58,939 nt of DNA, from the NCBI GenBank assembly GCA_964476045.1, contig CAYYYJ010000002.1, forward strand, positions 1 through 58,939, read 5' to 3'. Shown piece by piece: positions 7,379 through 16,309 of this stretch. Made by a program: the position numbers and the translations under genes. The stretch's first letter is position 1; each line of letters begins with the position of its first letter. The notes beneath the pieces are model-generated. The model saw only the letters and a program-made list of their open reading frames with translations. It had not been told where the DNA came from and made no database searches. This DNA is from CAYYYJ01 sp964476045 (lineage in GTDB: Archaea > Aenigmatarchaeota > Aenigmatarchaeia > QMZP01 > JACQNV01).

Positions 7379-7504
7379 TTAATTATCAAAAGTCTTTTTC
7401 ATTATCTTCTTATTTGCAATCTCTTCGCTAGCAAGAAGTCTAAGCAAATCCTTGTTTTCTTTTATGGAGATTTCAGCGGTTTTTATCACATCTTCCCTTA
7501 ACAT
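7379..7504 (-). CDS. small 41-residue protein following the Doc toxin
   Basis: An ATG at 7504, 2 bases after the Doc stop codon, opens a 41-residue frame (MLREDVIKTAEISIKENKDL and so on, ending KKTFDN) closed by TAA at 7379. It is a charged, probably all-helical peptide. Tight linkage to the toxin gene makes it a candidate antitoxin, though in the classic Phd-Doc pair the antitoxin gene comes first. It is too short for length-based gene calls. No family is recognised. Confidence 0.55.
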   Translation of the reverse strand: MLREDVIKTAEISIKENKDLLRLLASEEIANKKIMKKTFDN

Positions 7505-7506
7505 AT

Positions 7507-7869
7507 TTAATCCGTATTCTTCTGTATCCAGTCCTGAACACTGAATATATTCTTTTTACCTTCAGCTACATCATTTATATATTCACCAGCTTGCTTTATA
7601 TCCTTTAAGCATAGTTTTTTTCCGTTTTCCCTCAAAAAGGTGTCTGCAGCTTCCAGAGCTGTTCTTTTATTCCCATCTACAAAAGTATGTGATGTTATTA
7701 TCTCATAAAGTAGCATAGCAGCTTTGTTGTAAATATCTGTTTTTGAGTTCTCAATTTTATTCACTATGAATTCTAAATTGCTCCTATCAACTATCCCACT
7801 TTCACCGCCAAATTCTTTAATTAGTTTATCGTGTATTTCAATCACTTCTTCTATTGTTAGATATTTCAT
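7507..7869 (-). CDS. doc: Doc-type Fic-domain toxin
   Basis: The 120-residue protein has the Fic/Doc signature HTFVDGNKRTAL (about 66-77), matching H-x-F-x-[D/E]-G-N-K-R. The N-terminus (YLTIEEVIEIHDKLIKEFGG) is typical of Doc. Doc uses ATP to phosphorylate EF-Tu/EF-1A and stop translation, and the DGNKR form rather than GNGR fits phosphorylation rather than AMPylation. No inhibitory (S/T)xxxE(G/N) motif is seen, so control must come from a partner; the small downstream gene is a candidate. Its start overlaps the upstream kinase fusion by 4 bases. Confidence 0.88.
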   Translation of the reverse strand: MKYLTIEEVIEIHDKLIKEFGGESGIVDRSNLEFIVNKIENSKTDIYNKAAMLLYEIITSHTFVDGNKRTALEAADTFLRENGKKLCLKDIKQAGEYINDVAEGKKNIFSVQDWIQKNTD

Positions 7870-8882
7870 ACTTGTAATCTCTCCATCTCTCTCAAAAGCC
7901 TCAGAGCGTCTTTCTTTTTCTCTAGGCCAATCTCAATGCAAACTAAACCGCCTACTATTTTTTTATTATCAAAGCTTAGTTCTGGCTGCCCATACAAAAC
8001 AATAGACCCTAAAGGGGACATGATAACAGAAGGCAAAACAGCAAGATCGTCCTCGCCATTTACGAGTATTTTTGTTTTCTGCCTGCTGGTTATAGCATCT
8101 TTTACGGAATTCCACAAAGCCTTGCTAGTAATTCCAGCCTTGTTGTAAACTTTCAATTCCTTCCCGCCAAAAACGATTTTTTTTTCGAAAGCCTGTCTCC
8201 TGACTTTCCCGTCAATAACTATAATATCCGGATCTAAGCCAGCTTCCAGGAGGGCATGGCTTGATTGGTCTCCTATTACAATAATTAATCCGCCTTCTTT
8301 TTTCTCTACCCCAGAATTAACAAAATTTTCAGCTGAGCTAAAGAGCTTCCCATACGGCTTTCTGAAAACCTCCAATAGTTTCTCAGGCAGTTCTAAATCT
8401 TTCTTAATTTCAAAAGCCTCTCTAAAAATAATGTTCAAAACCTCTTCTGCAGATTCCTCTGGTTTTTTTTCTGTCGTGTCAACCTCAAAAACTTTCTCGT
8501 TCTTTTCTAAAGCGTCAGATTTGCAGACTTCCATTATCTCTGCTTCTATGTTTTCTTCTATCTTTCCTTTAAACCAACCTCTTTTCTCCAGCCTTTTTCT
8601 AAGCTCCCCTGGACTTGTTCTCAGCACAATAACAAGATCTGCATCTAATTCGTGAGAGTAATGGGATTGTATTACAGAGTCTTGTTTTATTTTTTTAATT
8701 TCAGAATTCAGCTTTTTTATATCGGCGACATCGCATTTTCTTTTTTTATCGTATTCTAAAAAAAAGCCCTCCTCTTTAGCGACCTTATTTAAATCAATCA
8801 AATCAAATCCCAGTTTTTCCCCAACTATTTTAGAAACCGCATCTTTCCCTGTTCCCGGCGTGCCTGTAACCGCGATTATCAT
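7866..8882 (-). CDS. fusion: AK6/Fap7-type adenylate kinase + GTP-dependent dephospho-CoA kinase (DUF359)
   Basis: The 338-residue protein has two parts. Residues 1-170 are an AK6/Fap7 nucleotide kinase: P-loop GTPGTGKD (7-14), the SHYSHELDADLVIVLR segment with two histidines, and RLEKRGW...KIEENIEAEIMEV lid residues. Residues 175-335 match archaeal GTP-dependent dephospho-CoA kinase: GDQSSHALLEAG, PDIIVIDGKVRR, and NGEDDLAVLPSV (acidic metal/GTP site). The second domain makes the last step of coenzyme A synthesis. Both domains look intact. It overlaps the HAD gene upstream (ATGA, 4 bases) and the doc gene downstream (4 bases), forming one operon. Confidence 0.88.
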   Translation of the reverse strand: MIIAVTGTPGTGKDAVSKIVGEKLGFDLIDLNKVAKEEGFFLEYDKKRKCDVADIKKLNSEIKKIKQDSVIQSHYSHELDADLVIVLRTSPGELRKRLEKRGWFKGKIEENIEAEIMEVCKSDALEKNEKVFEVDTTEKKPEESAEEVLNIIFREAFEIKKDLELPEKLLEVFRKPYGKLFSSAENFVNSGVEKKEGGLIIVIGDQSSHALLEAGLDPDIIVIDGKVRRQAFEKKIVFGGKELKVYNKAGITSKALWNSVKDAITSRQKTKILVNGEDDLAVLPSVIMSPLGSIVLYGQPELSFDNKKIVGGLVCIEIGLEKKKDALRLLREMERLQV

Positions 8883-9463
8883 AGTATCTTCAAATCCTTT
8901 ACCTCTTTAACATCCCTCCCAACAATCAGTGTTCTTATGTCAGCTGCTTTTCCTGCATCGACATCGACTTGCGTATCCCCCACGAAAACAGATTTAGATT
9001 TTTCACAGTTAAGTATCTCGAGTATCTTTAGTATGCCTGCTGGCCCAGGCTTTGGGCCAAACTCATCCCCGATCACATAATCAAAGAATTTGTAGATGTC
9101 CAGTTTTTTAAGGACCTTCTCAATGAAATCTTTATTATTGTTTGAAACAACTCCGAGGCGTATCCCCCTACTTTTCAATCCATTTAAAACCAATTCAACC
9201 CCATCAAAAATAACGATCTTATCCAAATTTTCTAAAAGAAGCCTATCTTTCCATTTTATTATTTTTTCTTCGTCTTGTTCCGAAATTTTAAAGTCTTTAC
9301 AAACGTCCCTAATATCCCGGCCCCAAAGGGTTTTGTTCCACTTCTCCCTGTCTGGTATTTCGAACCCATACCCACCAAAAATAGTTCTGTGGATATGATG
9401 CCACGCTTCCCTGGAGTCGACTAAAACACCGTCCAGGTCGAAAATCACTGCTTGAATGTCCAT
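8879..9463 (-). CDS. HAD superfamily hydrolase, phosphoglycolate-phosphatase-like
   Basis: From ATG 9463 the protein starts MDIQAVIFDLDGVLVDSREAW, the standard subfamily IA N-terminus. It also has VVSNNNKDF (motif II), the lysine in FGPKPGP (motif III), and SVFVGDTQVDVDAGKAA (motif IV). A longer frame starts at 9517, but those extra residues are hydrophobic, lie in the promoter region shared with rfcS, and precede the conserved motif, so 9463 is preferred. The substrate could be phosphoglycolate or another small phosphate ester. It overlaps the kinase fusion by 4 bases. Confidence 0.85.
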   Translation of the reverse strand: MDIQAVIFDLDGVLVDSREAWHHIHRTIFGGYGFEIPDREKWNKTLWGRDIRDVCKDFKISEQDEEKIIKWKDRLLLENLDKIVIFDGVELVLNGLKSRGIRLGVVSNNNKDFIEKVLKKLDIYKFFDYVIGDEFGPKPGPAGILKILEILNCEKSKSVFVGDTQVDVDAGKAADIRTLIVGRDVKEVKDLKIL

Positions 9464-9528
9464 ACCGAGTATTAGTTCCTGTATATTAAATGATAACAAT
9501 AAATAATCTACAATCAAATCCCCATCTT

Positions 9529-10479
9529 ATGGTAAATCTTGAAATTTGGACAGAGAAATATCGGCCAAAAAATTTAGACGAAGTCATAGGCCAGAAGCAT
9601 GTTGTTGACCGCCTCAAAGTCTGGGCAAAGGAAAAGAGCATACCAAACATGATGTTTGCAGGGTCAGCTGGTGTCGGGAAGACAACGACAGCTCTTGCCC
9701 TCGCAAAAGAAATCTTCGGCCAGCACTGGAAAGAAAACTTCAGCGAGACCAACGCATCAGATGAAAGAGGTATAGACGTCGTGAGAGGAAAAATAAAAGA
9801 CTTCGCAAAAATCATGCCTTTCGGGGCTTCTTTCAAAATAGTTTTTCTCGACGAGGCAGACGCTTTAACAACAGAAGCGCAGCAAGCCCTAAGAAGGACA
9901 ATAGAAAAATATTCCAATGTCTGCAGGTTTGTCTTATCATGCAATTATTCGTCAAAAATAATCGAGCCGATACAGTCGAGATGCGTGGTCTTCAGGTTCA
10001 AATCCCTTACGAAAGAGCAGATAGATGATTACATAAATAGGATTGTGAAAGCGGAGAATTTACAAATAGACAAAGATGCGATGAACGCTATCTACGAATT
10101 ATCTGAAGGCGATCTTAGAAAAGTTGCGAATATCCTGCAAGCCTGCTCAAGCCACAAAAACATAACAAAAGAAATTATTTACGAAATCACAGCACAAGTA
10201 AAACCAGAAGATGTGAAAAAGATGCTTGCCGCTGTTTTGTCAGGAAATTTCGAGGAGGCCAGGAAGCAGTTGTATAATCTAACCACATCTCAAGGGATTG
10301 CCGGGGAGGAAATAATCGAGACCATTCACAAAGAATTGTTTAGTCTCCCTATAGACGAAAAAGCCAAACTCGAACTTTTAGAAAAAATAGGCGAATACGA
10401 ATTCAGATTGAACCAAGGCTCTACGCCTGAGATACAGCTTCTTGCGCTGCTTGCGCAGTTTTTGAAATACAGGAAATAG
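9529..10479 (+). CDS. rfcS: replication factor C small subunit (clamp loader)
   Basis: The AAA+ ATPase loads PCNA. It begins MVNLEIWTEKYRPKNLDEVIGQ, followed by the Walker A segment GSAGVGKTT, Walker B FLDEADAL, the SRC sensor/arginine finger (IQSRCVVFRF), and the C-terminal collar (LLALLAQFLKYRK). An in-frame ATG at 9490 exists, but a TATA-like TATATTAAA sits just before it at 9482-9489. Transcription would then begin after 9490, so ATG 9529 is chosen; the resulting 316 residues match the family. Divergent from the HAD gene. Confidence 0.95.
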   Translation: MVNLEIWTEKYRPKNLDEVIGQKHVVDRLKVWAKEKSIPNMMFAGSAGVGKTTTALALAKEIFGQHWKENFSETNASDERGIDVVRGKIKDFAKIMPFGASFKIVFLDEADALTTEAQQALRRTIEKYSNVCRFVLSCNYSSKIIEPIQSRCVVFRFKSLTKEQIDDYINRIVKAENLQIDKDAMNAIYELSEGDLRKVANILQACSSHKNITKEIIYEITAQVKPEDVKKMLAAVLSGNFEEARKQLYNLTTSQGIAGEEIIETIHKELFSLPIDEKAKLELLEKIGEYEFRLNQGSTPEIQLLALLAQFLKYRK

Positions 10480-10513
10480 CATTCTTATAATATTATCTCA
10501 CCAAATATAGAAA

Positions 10514-10942
10514 ATGGCAAGGCGGATTCTGGGTTATACAAGGGCTGAGAGGACTGCTTCAGGAAGGCTCTTAATCAATTCTGCTGAGCATGACCTTTAT
10601 CCAACTCTAGATAAACTGCACGAAGAATGGGAGGGAAACAGACTTAATGCTCTCAGGGAATCTGTAGGCAACAGAGTTGGAGAACCGCACGCAGATTATA
10701 TGGTGGAGATGGAAGATGGTAAGATGAGGTTTATCCGCCTTGAACCTGTATCGGATAAAATTTATCCTGTTAAAGGATCCCTAATAGATTACATAGGCGG
10801 ACCAATCAGAAGGTTTGTTGGGAGGGGGTATTCTGCAGTTGCCCCTTACATAAGCTTTTTTATGGGCATTTTTACAGCAGACGATGAGCAAAGAAAAAGT
10901 TCTATGGCCGAGTTCAGGAAACACTTAGACAACCGTTCCTGA
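10514..10942 (+). CDS. hypothetical protein
   Basis: The 142-residue protein is not recognised. It is hydrophilic at first (MARRILGYTRAERTASGRL), with an acidic middle (YMVEMEDGKMRFIRLEP) and one moderately hydrophobic stretch (YSAVAPYISFFMGIF, about 108-122) that may be a membrane-contacting helix. It follows rfcS by 34 bases and its 3' end overlaps the opposing gene by 18 bases. Confidence 0.5.
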   Translation: MARRILGYTRAERTASGRLLINSAEHDLYPTLDKLHEEWEGNRLNALRESVGNRVGEPHADYMVEMEDGKMRFIRLEPVSDKIYPVKGSLIDYIGGPIRRFVGRGYSAVAPYISFFMGIFTADDEQRKSSMAEFRKHLDNRS

Positions 10943-11302
10943 CAAAAATGTTGTCCTCGCTTTTTTAGTGAGCTTAACAAGATTCTCAGTCTCTATAACT
11001 TTTATAATATTCAAATAAGGCGACAACTCTCTGCTTATTTTGCTGTGCTCTTTTTCGCCTTTCTTGATTAGTTTCAAAATTTTATTTTCATAAGAAAGAT
11101 GGCCTGATTTTTCCAGATCCTCCAAGTTCCTATAAAGCGCGCGCTCGCCTTTTTCTGTTAGACCCCCTTTCCTCACAATTTCTATAAAAGCGGATTTGGA
11201 AACAGAAACCTGCAAAATCCTTTCTTTCAGCCTTTTATTTGACTCCTCATACAATTTCCCCAGGACAAAAAGGATGAACTTCTGCTTTTCTGACAGCTTC
11301 AT
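10925..11302 (-). CDS. probable winged-helix DNA-binding protein
   Basis: The 125-residue basic protein begins MKLSEKQKFILFVLGKLYEE and contains GGLTEKGERALYRNLEDLEKSGHLSYENKILKLIKKGE. This is a helix-helix-wing pattern like many archaeal winged-helix regulators. It lacks an identifiable effector domain. The start is ATG 11302 with an AT-rich upstream region of about 130 bases before tRNA-Gln. Confidence 0.55.
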   Translation of the reverse strand: MKLSEKQKFILFVLGKLYEESNKRLKERILQVSVSKSAFIEIVRKGGLTEKGERALYRNLEDLEKSGHLSYENKILKLIKKGEKEHSKISRELSPYLNIIKVIETENLVKLTKKARTTFLSGTVV

Positions 11303-11429
11303 GTTATAGGATTGGACTCATTATTTAAAAAACAGTTGATTAAACATCCAAGGCTGCATAGAGTGGATAGGCAGGATTCAACACCAGAGACTGCGTAAAG
11401 TTTACCAACAGAACTCAAGACAATAGTTA

Positions 11430-11502
11430 TAGCCCCGCGCGGATTCGAACCGCGGTCCACCGGTCCAGAGCCGATTATACTTGGCCACTATACGACGGGG
11501 CT
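11430..11502 (-). tRNA. tRNA-Gln(CUG), no intron
   Basis: On the minus strand the acceptor AGCCCCG (11502-11496) pairs with CGGGGCT (11437-11431), with discriminator A at 11430. The anticodon stem ATCGG/CCGGT closes loop C-T-CTG-G-A, anticodon CUG. The T-arm is GCGG TTCGAAT CCGC. The cloverleaf is complete and uninterrupted, unlike the other four tRNA genes here. Confidence 0.92.
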
Positions 11503-11572
11503 ATTTTTGTATTCTAATCTTAGTCTGAAGGTTATTAAATGTTAAATATCTAATTACTATGATTGATAAGAT

Positions 11573-13297
11573 ATGAAAATACTTTTGCTTCACTGTGATT
11601 GGGTAGAGTGGGAGCCAACCAAGAAAGCGGTCAAATCCGCAGAGGAGCCTGTAGAGATGAAGCTCACGCGCGCTGAAGACTGCCTCATTGTATTTACTTC
11701 TGTTGAGAAAGCTGACGAAAAAGATCCAGAAAAGATTGTCCAAGAATATGTGAAAAACGTGAAAGACGTCGCAGCCCAAGTCAAAGCCAAAAATATAGTT
11801 GTATACCCTTATGCGCATCTAAGCAATACCCTTTCCTCGCCTGATGTTGCATTGACGGTGTTAAAAAATTGTGAAGCCCAGATGAAAAAAGAAGGCTTCC
11901 AAGTATGGCGCGCTCCTTTCGGCTGGTACAAGAAATTCTCTTTCAAGACTAAAGGTCATCCGCTATCTGAATTGGCTAGAGAATTGAGTGTTGATGGAAA
12001 AGATTCTAAAATTGCTGTTAAAAAAGAAGTGAAGGAACAGCAAACAGGAAAAATAATCCTTGACAGGAGAAATCTCCCTCCGAATGACCACAGAATTCTT
12101 GGGCAGGATTTAAAACTTTTCCATCTGGCTGATGAAGTCGGTCCAGGCCTTCCTTTATGGATGCCGAATGGCGAGATGCTCAGACATATACTGATGGATT
12201 ACATGAGAAAAATCGAAGAGAAATATGGATACAAATATGTCGCCACATCCCATATAGCAAGGGGCTCCATATACCACGCCACAGGACACCTCCCGTATTA
12301 CAAGGATTCGATGTATCCACCAATAGACATTGACGGATCGGAATATTATCTAAAACCGATGAATTGTCCGCACCACCACATGATTTTCAAGCAGCTCGTG
12401 CAGAGCTACAAAGAATTACCTCTCAGGCTCGCTGAAGCTGGGACAGTTTACAGGAACGAATTATCTGGTGTAACTTATGGACTAGTTAGAGTGAGGGGGT
12501 TGACACAGAACGATGCTCATATCTATGTCAGGCCAGACCAGCTGAAAGAAGAGTTCATCAAAGTCCTAAAATTATTTAAAGAGGTGTATGACACAACAGG
12601 AATCAAGGGTTATTGGTTCAGGCTTTCTTTGCCAGATTTCAAGAAAAATCCTGACAAATTCACAGGCGACCCAAAAGAATGGGAGCACGCCTCCGAGGAA
12701 ATTAGAAAAGCAATGAAAGAGTTTGGGGAAAAGTTTGTGGAAGAAACAGGCGAAGCTTCATTTTACGGGCCAAAGATAGATGTGCAGATAAAGAATTCCC
12801 AGGGAAAAGAAGAGAGCATTGCGACTTCTCAGGTGGATATTGTTGTGCCGAAGAGGCTTGGGCTGACTTATACTGCCGAGAACAATGAAAAAGTAAATAG
12901 CCTCATTGTAATTCACAGGGCAATACTCGGAAGCTACGAAAGATTTATTGCCTATCTTCTGGAACAGACAGAAGGAAAGCTTCCCCTCTGGTTGTCGCCA
13001 GTTCAAGTAAAAGTTTTATCTTTCACTGACAGGAATGTAAAAGCTGTTGAAAAGCTGGTTTCAGAGCTTCTAGAAAATGGAATAAGAGCAGAAGCTGACC
13101 TGAAAGATCATACAGTAGAGCACAAGGTAAGGGATGCTGAACTTCAAAAAATCCCCTATATTTTAGTGATCGGCGATAAAGAAGAAGAGAAGGGGACTCT
13201 AGCTGTTAGGACCCGCGGATCCAAAAAAGTTGAGTTTGGCGTGAAGAAAGACGAATTTATCAAAAAGCTCGAGAAAGAAGTTGAAGGGAAGAAGTAG
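11573..13297 (+). CDS. thrS: threonyl-tRNA synthetase, archaeal type
   Basis: The 574-residue class II synthetase has the archaeal N-terminal editing domain (D-aminoacyl-tRNA-deacylase-like, MKILLLHCDWVEWEP, residues 1-140) in place of the bacterial TGS/editing domains. Class II motifs are the TSHIARGSIY/TGHLPYYKDSMY segment, motif 2 (AEAGTVYRNELSG) and motif 3 (VIHRAILGSYERFIAYLLE). Zinc ligands are likely Cys in MNCPHHH and later histidines. The C-terminal anticodon-binding domain reads LPLWLSPVQVKVLSF. It appears complete. Confidence 0.97.
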   Translation: MKILLLHCDWVEWEPTKKAVKSAEEPVEMKLTRAEDCLIVFTSVEKADEKDPEKIVQEYVKNVKDVAAQVKAKNIVVYPYAHLSNTLSSPDVALTVLKNCEAQMKKEGFQVWRAPFGWYKKFSFKTKGHPLSELARELSVDGKDSKIAVKKEVKEQQTGKIILDRRNLPPNDHRILGQDLKLFHLADEVGPGLPLWMPNGEMLRHILMDYMRKIEEKYGYKYVATSHIARGSIYHATGHLPYYKDSMYPPIDIDGSEYYLKPMNCPHHHMIFKQLVQSYKELPLRLAEAGTVYRNELSGVTYGLVRVRGLTQNDAHIYVRPDQLKEEFIKVLKLFKEVYDTTGIKGYWFRLSLPDFKKNPDKFTGDPKEWEHASEEIRKAMKEFGEKFVEETGEASFYGPKIDVQIKNSQGKEESIATSQVDIVVPKRLGLTYTAENNEKVNSLIVIHRAILGSYERFIAYLLEQTEGKLPLWLSPVQVKVLSFTDRNVKAVEKLVSELLENGIRAEADLKDHTVEHKVRDAELQKIPYILVIGDKEEEKGTLAVRTRGSKKVEFGVKKDEFIKKLEKEVEGKK

Positions 13298-13342
13298 CTG
13301 GTTTTGTTGTCTGAGCATTGATACACTCAAAATTTCCGAGAA

Positions 13343-13891
13343 TCAATCAATAAAAAATCTTTTAGTTGGTTTTATTATAAGGGTTTCTGGGTTCTCTATA
13401 GCCAAGTATTTTCTATCTGCCCTTTCCCAATATCTCGCTGCAAGGGTTATCTCTAAACTCAAATTAACCACATCAGCAACTTTAATGTCTGGAACAATAT
13501 GCCTTAAAAATTTTAAAAGCCTCTCCATATCTCCCTGAGTTTCGTCAGGCACGCATATTTCTATTTCTGGATAGCTTCTTTCAGGTTCTTTTCCTGAAAC
13601 CTCTTTGAACATTAGAGGCACAGCTTCTAGACTCACAATAATTTTTCCGTCTATTTCCCTCTTGTTGCATGGGGTCAGAGGATAAATTTTTAGAAGTTCT
13701 GCTACTTCATTCGCTGGATTGAAAACTACAGGGGATCCCCGATAATCTGAGAGACCATCCACAACAAAACCAGTATACCTTACAGCTCTGCAAAGTCCTC
13801 TAGATATCCTGTCGCTTTCAGGTTCTAAAATTGGTTTGTACCCAATCAATTCTGCCCTAAGCACTTGCTTATCCCTAAGTTTTACTAACAT
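13343..13891 (-). CDS. hypothetical protein
   Basis: The 182-residue protein is not recognised. It is mixed alpha/beta with no cysteine cluster, P-loop or membrane helix. A repeated style of short strands (LRAELIGYKPILEPESDRI; GKIIVSLEAVPLMF) suggests a beta-rich core. It lies convergent with thrS (45 bases apart) and 29 bases after another small unknown gene on the same strand; the two may form an operon. Confidence 0.5.
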   Translation of the reverse strand: MLVKLRDKQVLRAELIGYKPILEPESDRISRGLCRAVRYTGFVVDGLSDYRGSPVVFNPANEVAELLKIYPLTPCNKREIDGKIIVSLEAVPLMFKEVSGKEPERSYPEIEICVPDETQGDMERLLKFLRHIVPDIKVADVVNLSLEITLAARYWERADRKYLAIENPETLIIKPTKRFFID

Positions 13892-13920
13892 CTTAATTAT
13901 TGTAGAAATAGTTTTTATTC

Positions 13921-14277
13921 TTAACGGATCACTGTGGCCTTAGCGTCGATTACTCCTCCAGCATTCACCATATCAAGAAGATCAAACTCAGTCAAAACCT
14001 GTGTTCCACTATTATAGGGACCTATACCTTTTCCATGGCTCGCAAGTCTGTAAGCTTCCCTTGTTAAATCTAGTCTAGTCTCGTGATTGGATGCGTATCG
14101 CCTCAATTCCACAATGGCATCTAATTTTCTCCCTATTCTTGTTAAAGGGTCTGGGGTTTGGGCATCTATGATAAAATAAATCCCTATTCTAGCTCTTCTA
14201 ATTTCACGTGGAGTAATCCTGAATGGCAATAAGTCTCCTCTATCAGTCTGCGTTTGGTAACCAGTATGGTTTGTCAT
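13921..14277 (-). CDS. hypothetical protein, RGD-strand family
   Basis: The 118-residue protein is not recognised. It contains TDRGDLLPFRITPREIRRARIGIYFII, which resembles GDRGDILAYSDRRVTAKFFRYGIYLVF in the unknown protein at 20928-21485, so the two may be distant paralogues. It starts at ATG 14277, 28 bases after the stop of the pyruvate kinase gene on the same strand. Confidence 0.5.
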   Translation of the reverse strand: MTNHTGYQTQTDRGDLLPFRITPREIRRARIGIYFIIDAQTPDPLTRIGRKLDAIVELRRYASNHETRLDLTREAYRLASHGKGIGPYNSGTQVLTEFDLLDMVNAGGVIDAKATVIR

Positions 14278-14305
14278 AAATCACAATATATGGCTTGTAG
14301 TATAT

Positions 14306-15745
14306 TTAAACCTTCCGTATCTCCGCAATGTTCCTCTGTCCGCCGCTGGATGAAGGCAAATTAGCTGTGATAACAATATTGTCGCCTTTTTTGATTTTCT
14401 GCTTGTTTTCCAAAAAGCAAACGCCTTTTTCAATGATCTCATTCACATTGCCAACTATCGGAACTTTGTAAGCGAAGATGCCCCAGAATAAAGAAAGAAA
14501 TTTGCAGACCTCTGGTTTTGGTGTGAGAACATAAATCGGGGACTGGACTCTGTACCTTGAAAGCATTTTGGCTGCATCGCCCCTGTTAGTGAGGGATAAT
14601 ATTGCATCGGCTTTGATGGAATCTGCTGACATTGCAACTGCCTTTCCTACAATAGAATAAATGTCATCTTTTTTTATTTCATACCTGTTAATCTTGTTTC
14701 TCACTTCTTTTTCAATAGAAACAGCTATTTTATTCATCATCGAGACTGTCTCAACTGGATATTTCCCGTTTGCAGTTTCCCCAGAAAGCATAACACAGTC
14801 AGCGCCCATGTAAATTGCATTTGCAACGTCTGTCACCTCAGCTCGTGTAGGCCTCGGGTTTTCAATCATGGAATTCAGCATCTGGGTCGCCACAATCACA
14901 GGCTTTCCTGCCTGATTGCATTTTTTAACCATCTGGTATTGGAGTGTAGGCAGTGTTTCAAGAGGTACGTCCATTCCCAAATCCCCCCTCGCAACCATGA
15001 CAGCATCAGAAGACCCTATAATTTCGTCGATGTTGTTGAGCGCTTCCTGGCATTCTATTTTAGAGATTATCTGGGTCCCGTTGTTTTTCAGATAATCTTT
15101 CAGCTCCAGGACATCTTTTTTGGTTTTTACAAAAGAAGCTGCTATAAAATCCACATTGTTTTTTACGCTGTATTCTATGTCTTTCCAGTCTTTTTCAGTG
15201 AAAGTCGGGCCCTGATGGCCAGCCTGCGGGATGTTTACCCCTTTGTTGTGTTTTAGTATCCCGGAATTTTTGGCCACGCATTCAGCTGTTGTTTTATCTG
15301 ATTTCACTATTTCAAATTCAAGAAGCCCATCCTCAACCATTATGTTCCCGGCGCCTCGTTGGACACTGGTCAGCAGACCAGCGTCGTCCATTTTTGGGAA
15401 AGCCTGCACATTCACAAAAACAGTATAAGGCTTTTTATCTGCCTGAACTTCCTTTTCATCAAGAGAGAAAAATATTTTGTCGCCTGCCTTTATTTCCAGG
15501 TTTTGTTTTTCTGTGTCAACCCTTATCTCAGGACCCTTCAAGTCAGAAACAATGGTTATTGGCCTGTCCCTGGATTTATTTATTTCCTGCAAAATTTTGA
15601 TCCTGCCTCCTTTTTCTTCTGGTCCCCCATGCGAGAAATTCAGCCTTGCAACATCCATTCCTGCGGCTATCATGCTGGATATAGTCTCTTTTGTATCGCT
15701 GGCCGGCCCGAGCGTGCAGATTATCTTTGTTTTTCTTAGGGGCAT
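14306..15745 (-). CDS. pyk: pyruvate kinase
   Basis: The 479-residue enzyme converts phosphoenolpyruvate and ADP to pyruvate and ATP. It starts MPLRKTKIICTLGPASDTKE and includes GMDVARLNFSHG, the active-site segment IISKIECQEALNNIDEII with the catalytic Lys, VMVARGDLGMDVPLE, and KPVIVATQMLNSMIENPRPTRAEVTDVANA. The C-terminal regulatory-fold domain (SADSIKADAILSLTNRGDAA) is present. Normal length for the family. Its presence indicates lower glycolysis in this organism. The upstream 43 bases hold the promoter. Confidence 0.97.
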   Translation of the reverse strand: MPLRKTKIICTLGPASDTKETISSMIAAGMDVARLNFSHGGPEEKGGRIKILQEINKSRDRPITIVSDLKGPEIRVDTEKQNLEIKAGDKIFFSLDEKEVQADKKPYTVFVNVQAFPKMDDAGLLTSVQRGAGNIMVEDGLLEFEIVKSDKTTAECVAKNSGILKHNKGVNIPQAGHQGPTFTEKDWKDIEYSVKNNVDFIAASFVKTKKDVLELKDYLKNNGTQIISKIECQEALNNIDEIIGSSDAVMVARGDLGMDVPLETLPTLQYQMVKKCNQAGKPVIVATQMLNSMIENPRPTRAEVTDVANAIYMGADCVMLSGETANGKYPVETVSMMNKIAVSIEKEVRNKINRYEIKKDDIYSIVGKAVAMSADSIKADAILSLTNRGDAAKMLSRYRVQSPIYVLTPKPEVCKFLSLFWGIFAYKVPIVGNVNEIIEKGVCFLENKQKIKKGDNIVITANLPSSSGGQRNIAEIRKV

Positions 15746-15788
15746 ATCGCAAGATTAGGTAATGTATGTTTAAATTCTAGAACCTCAG

Positions 15789-16277
15789 CTAATCTTCTCT
15801 ACAAGCTTCGCACAAAATCCCATAAGTCGATTTGTTCAGGTTTTCAGAGTATTCCTCGCATTGATCGCAAAGGCCCGGGACAGAGTATTTATTCTGATTT
15901 TCTGTTATAGGAACGCTATCTGCTTTTATGTGTTCTGTCCCTTCAAACGGATAGAAGAAAAATATCTTGCTAAAGTTTCTGGCCATGTCAGCATTCTGCG
16001 GATTTATCCAGTGATAAACTTCATGCGTGTAGCAGTAAGGGCAAAGCGGGCTCTCGTTGAATTTTCCGCAGTCAAGGCACGGTTCGAAGTTGTCTGGGAT
16101 TGCTGTATTAAAATGGTTTTTCAGGTATTCGTGGAATTTTGTGAACTGTTGTGAGTATTTTGGCGGCAACCATTTTTGCACATTACTTCCGATGCAATCC
16201 ACGCATAAAAAATTCCATATTGGTTCTCTGCACAATTGGCAGATTATGGATTCCTGGCTATTTTCTAAAAACTTCAT
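15789..16277 (-). CDS. zinc-ribbon-rich hypothetical protein
   Basis: The 162-residue protein carries five cysteine pairs: CQLC (about 13), CVDC (about 26), CLDC (about 67), CPYC (about 78) and CDQC (about 136) with a final CEAC. This is three likely zinc ribbons separated by aromatic-rich spacers. No catalytic motif is visible; an RNA-, DNA- or protein-binding role is plausible. It ends 43 bases before the start of pyk on the same strand. Confidence 0.6.
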   Translation of the reverse strand: MKFLENSQESIICQLCREPIWNFLCVDCIGSNVQKWLPPKYSQQFTKFHEYLKNHFNTAIPDNFEPCLDCGKFNESPLCPYCYTHEVYHWINPQNADMARNFSKIFFFYPFEGTEHIKADSVPITENQNKYSVPGLCDQCEEYSENLNKSTYGILCEACRED

Positions 16278-16309
16278 AACACCCCCTAATTTAAACTACT
16301 TCTCGTCTT

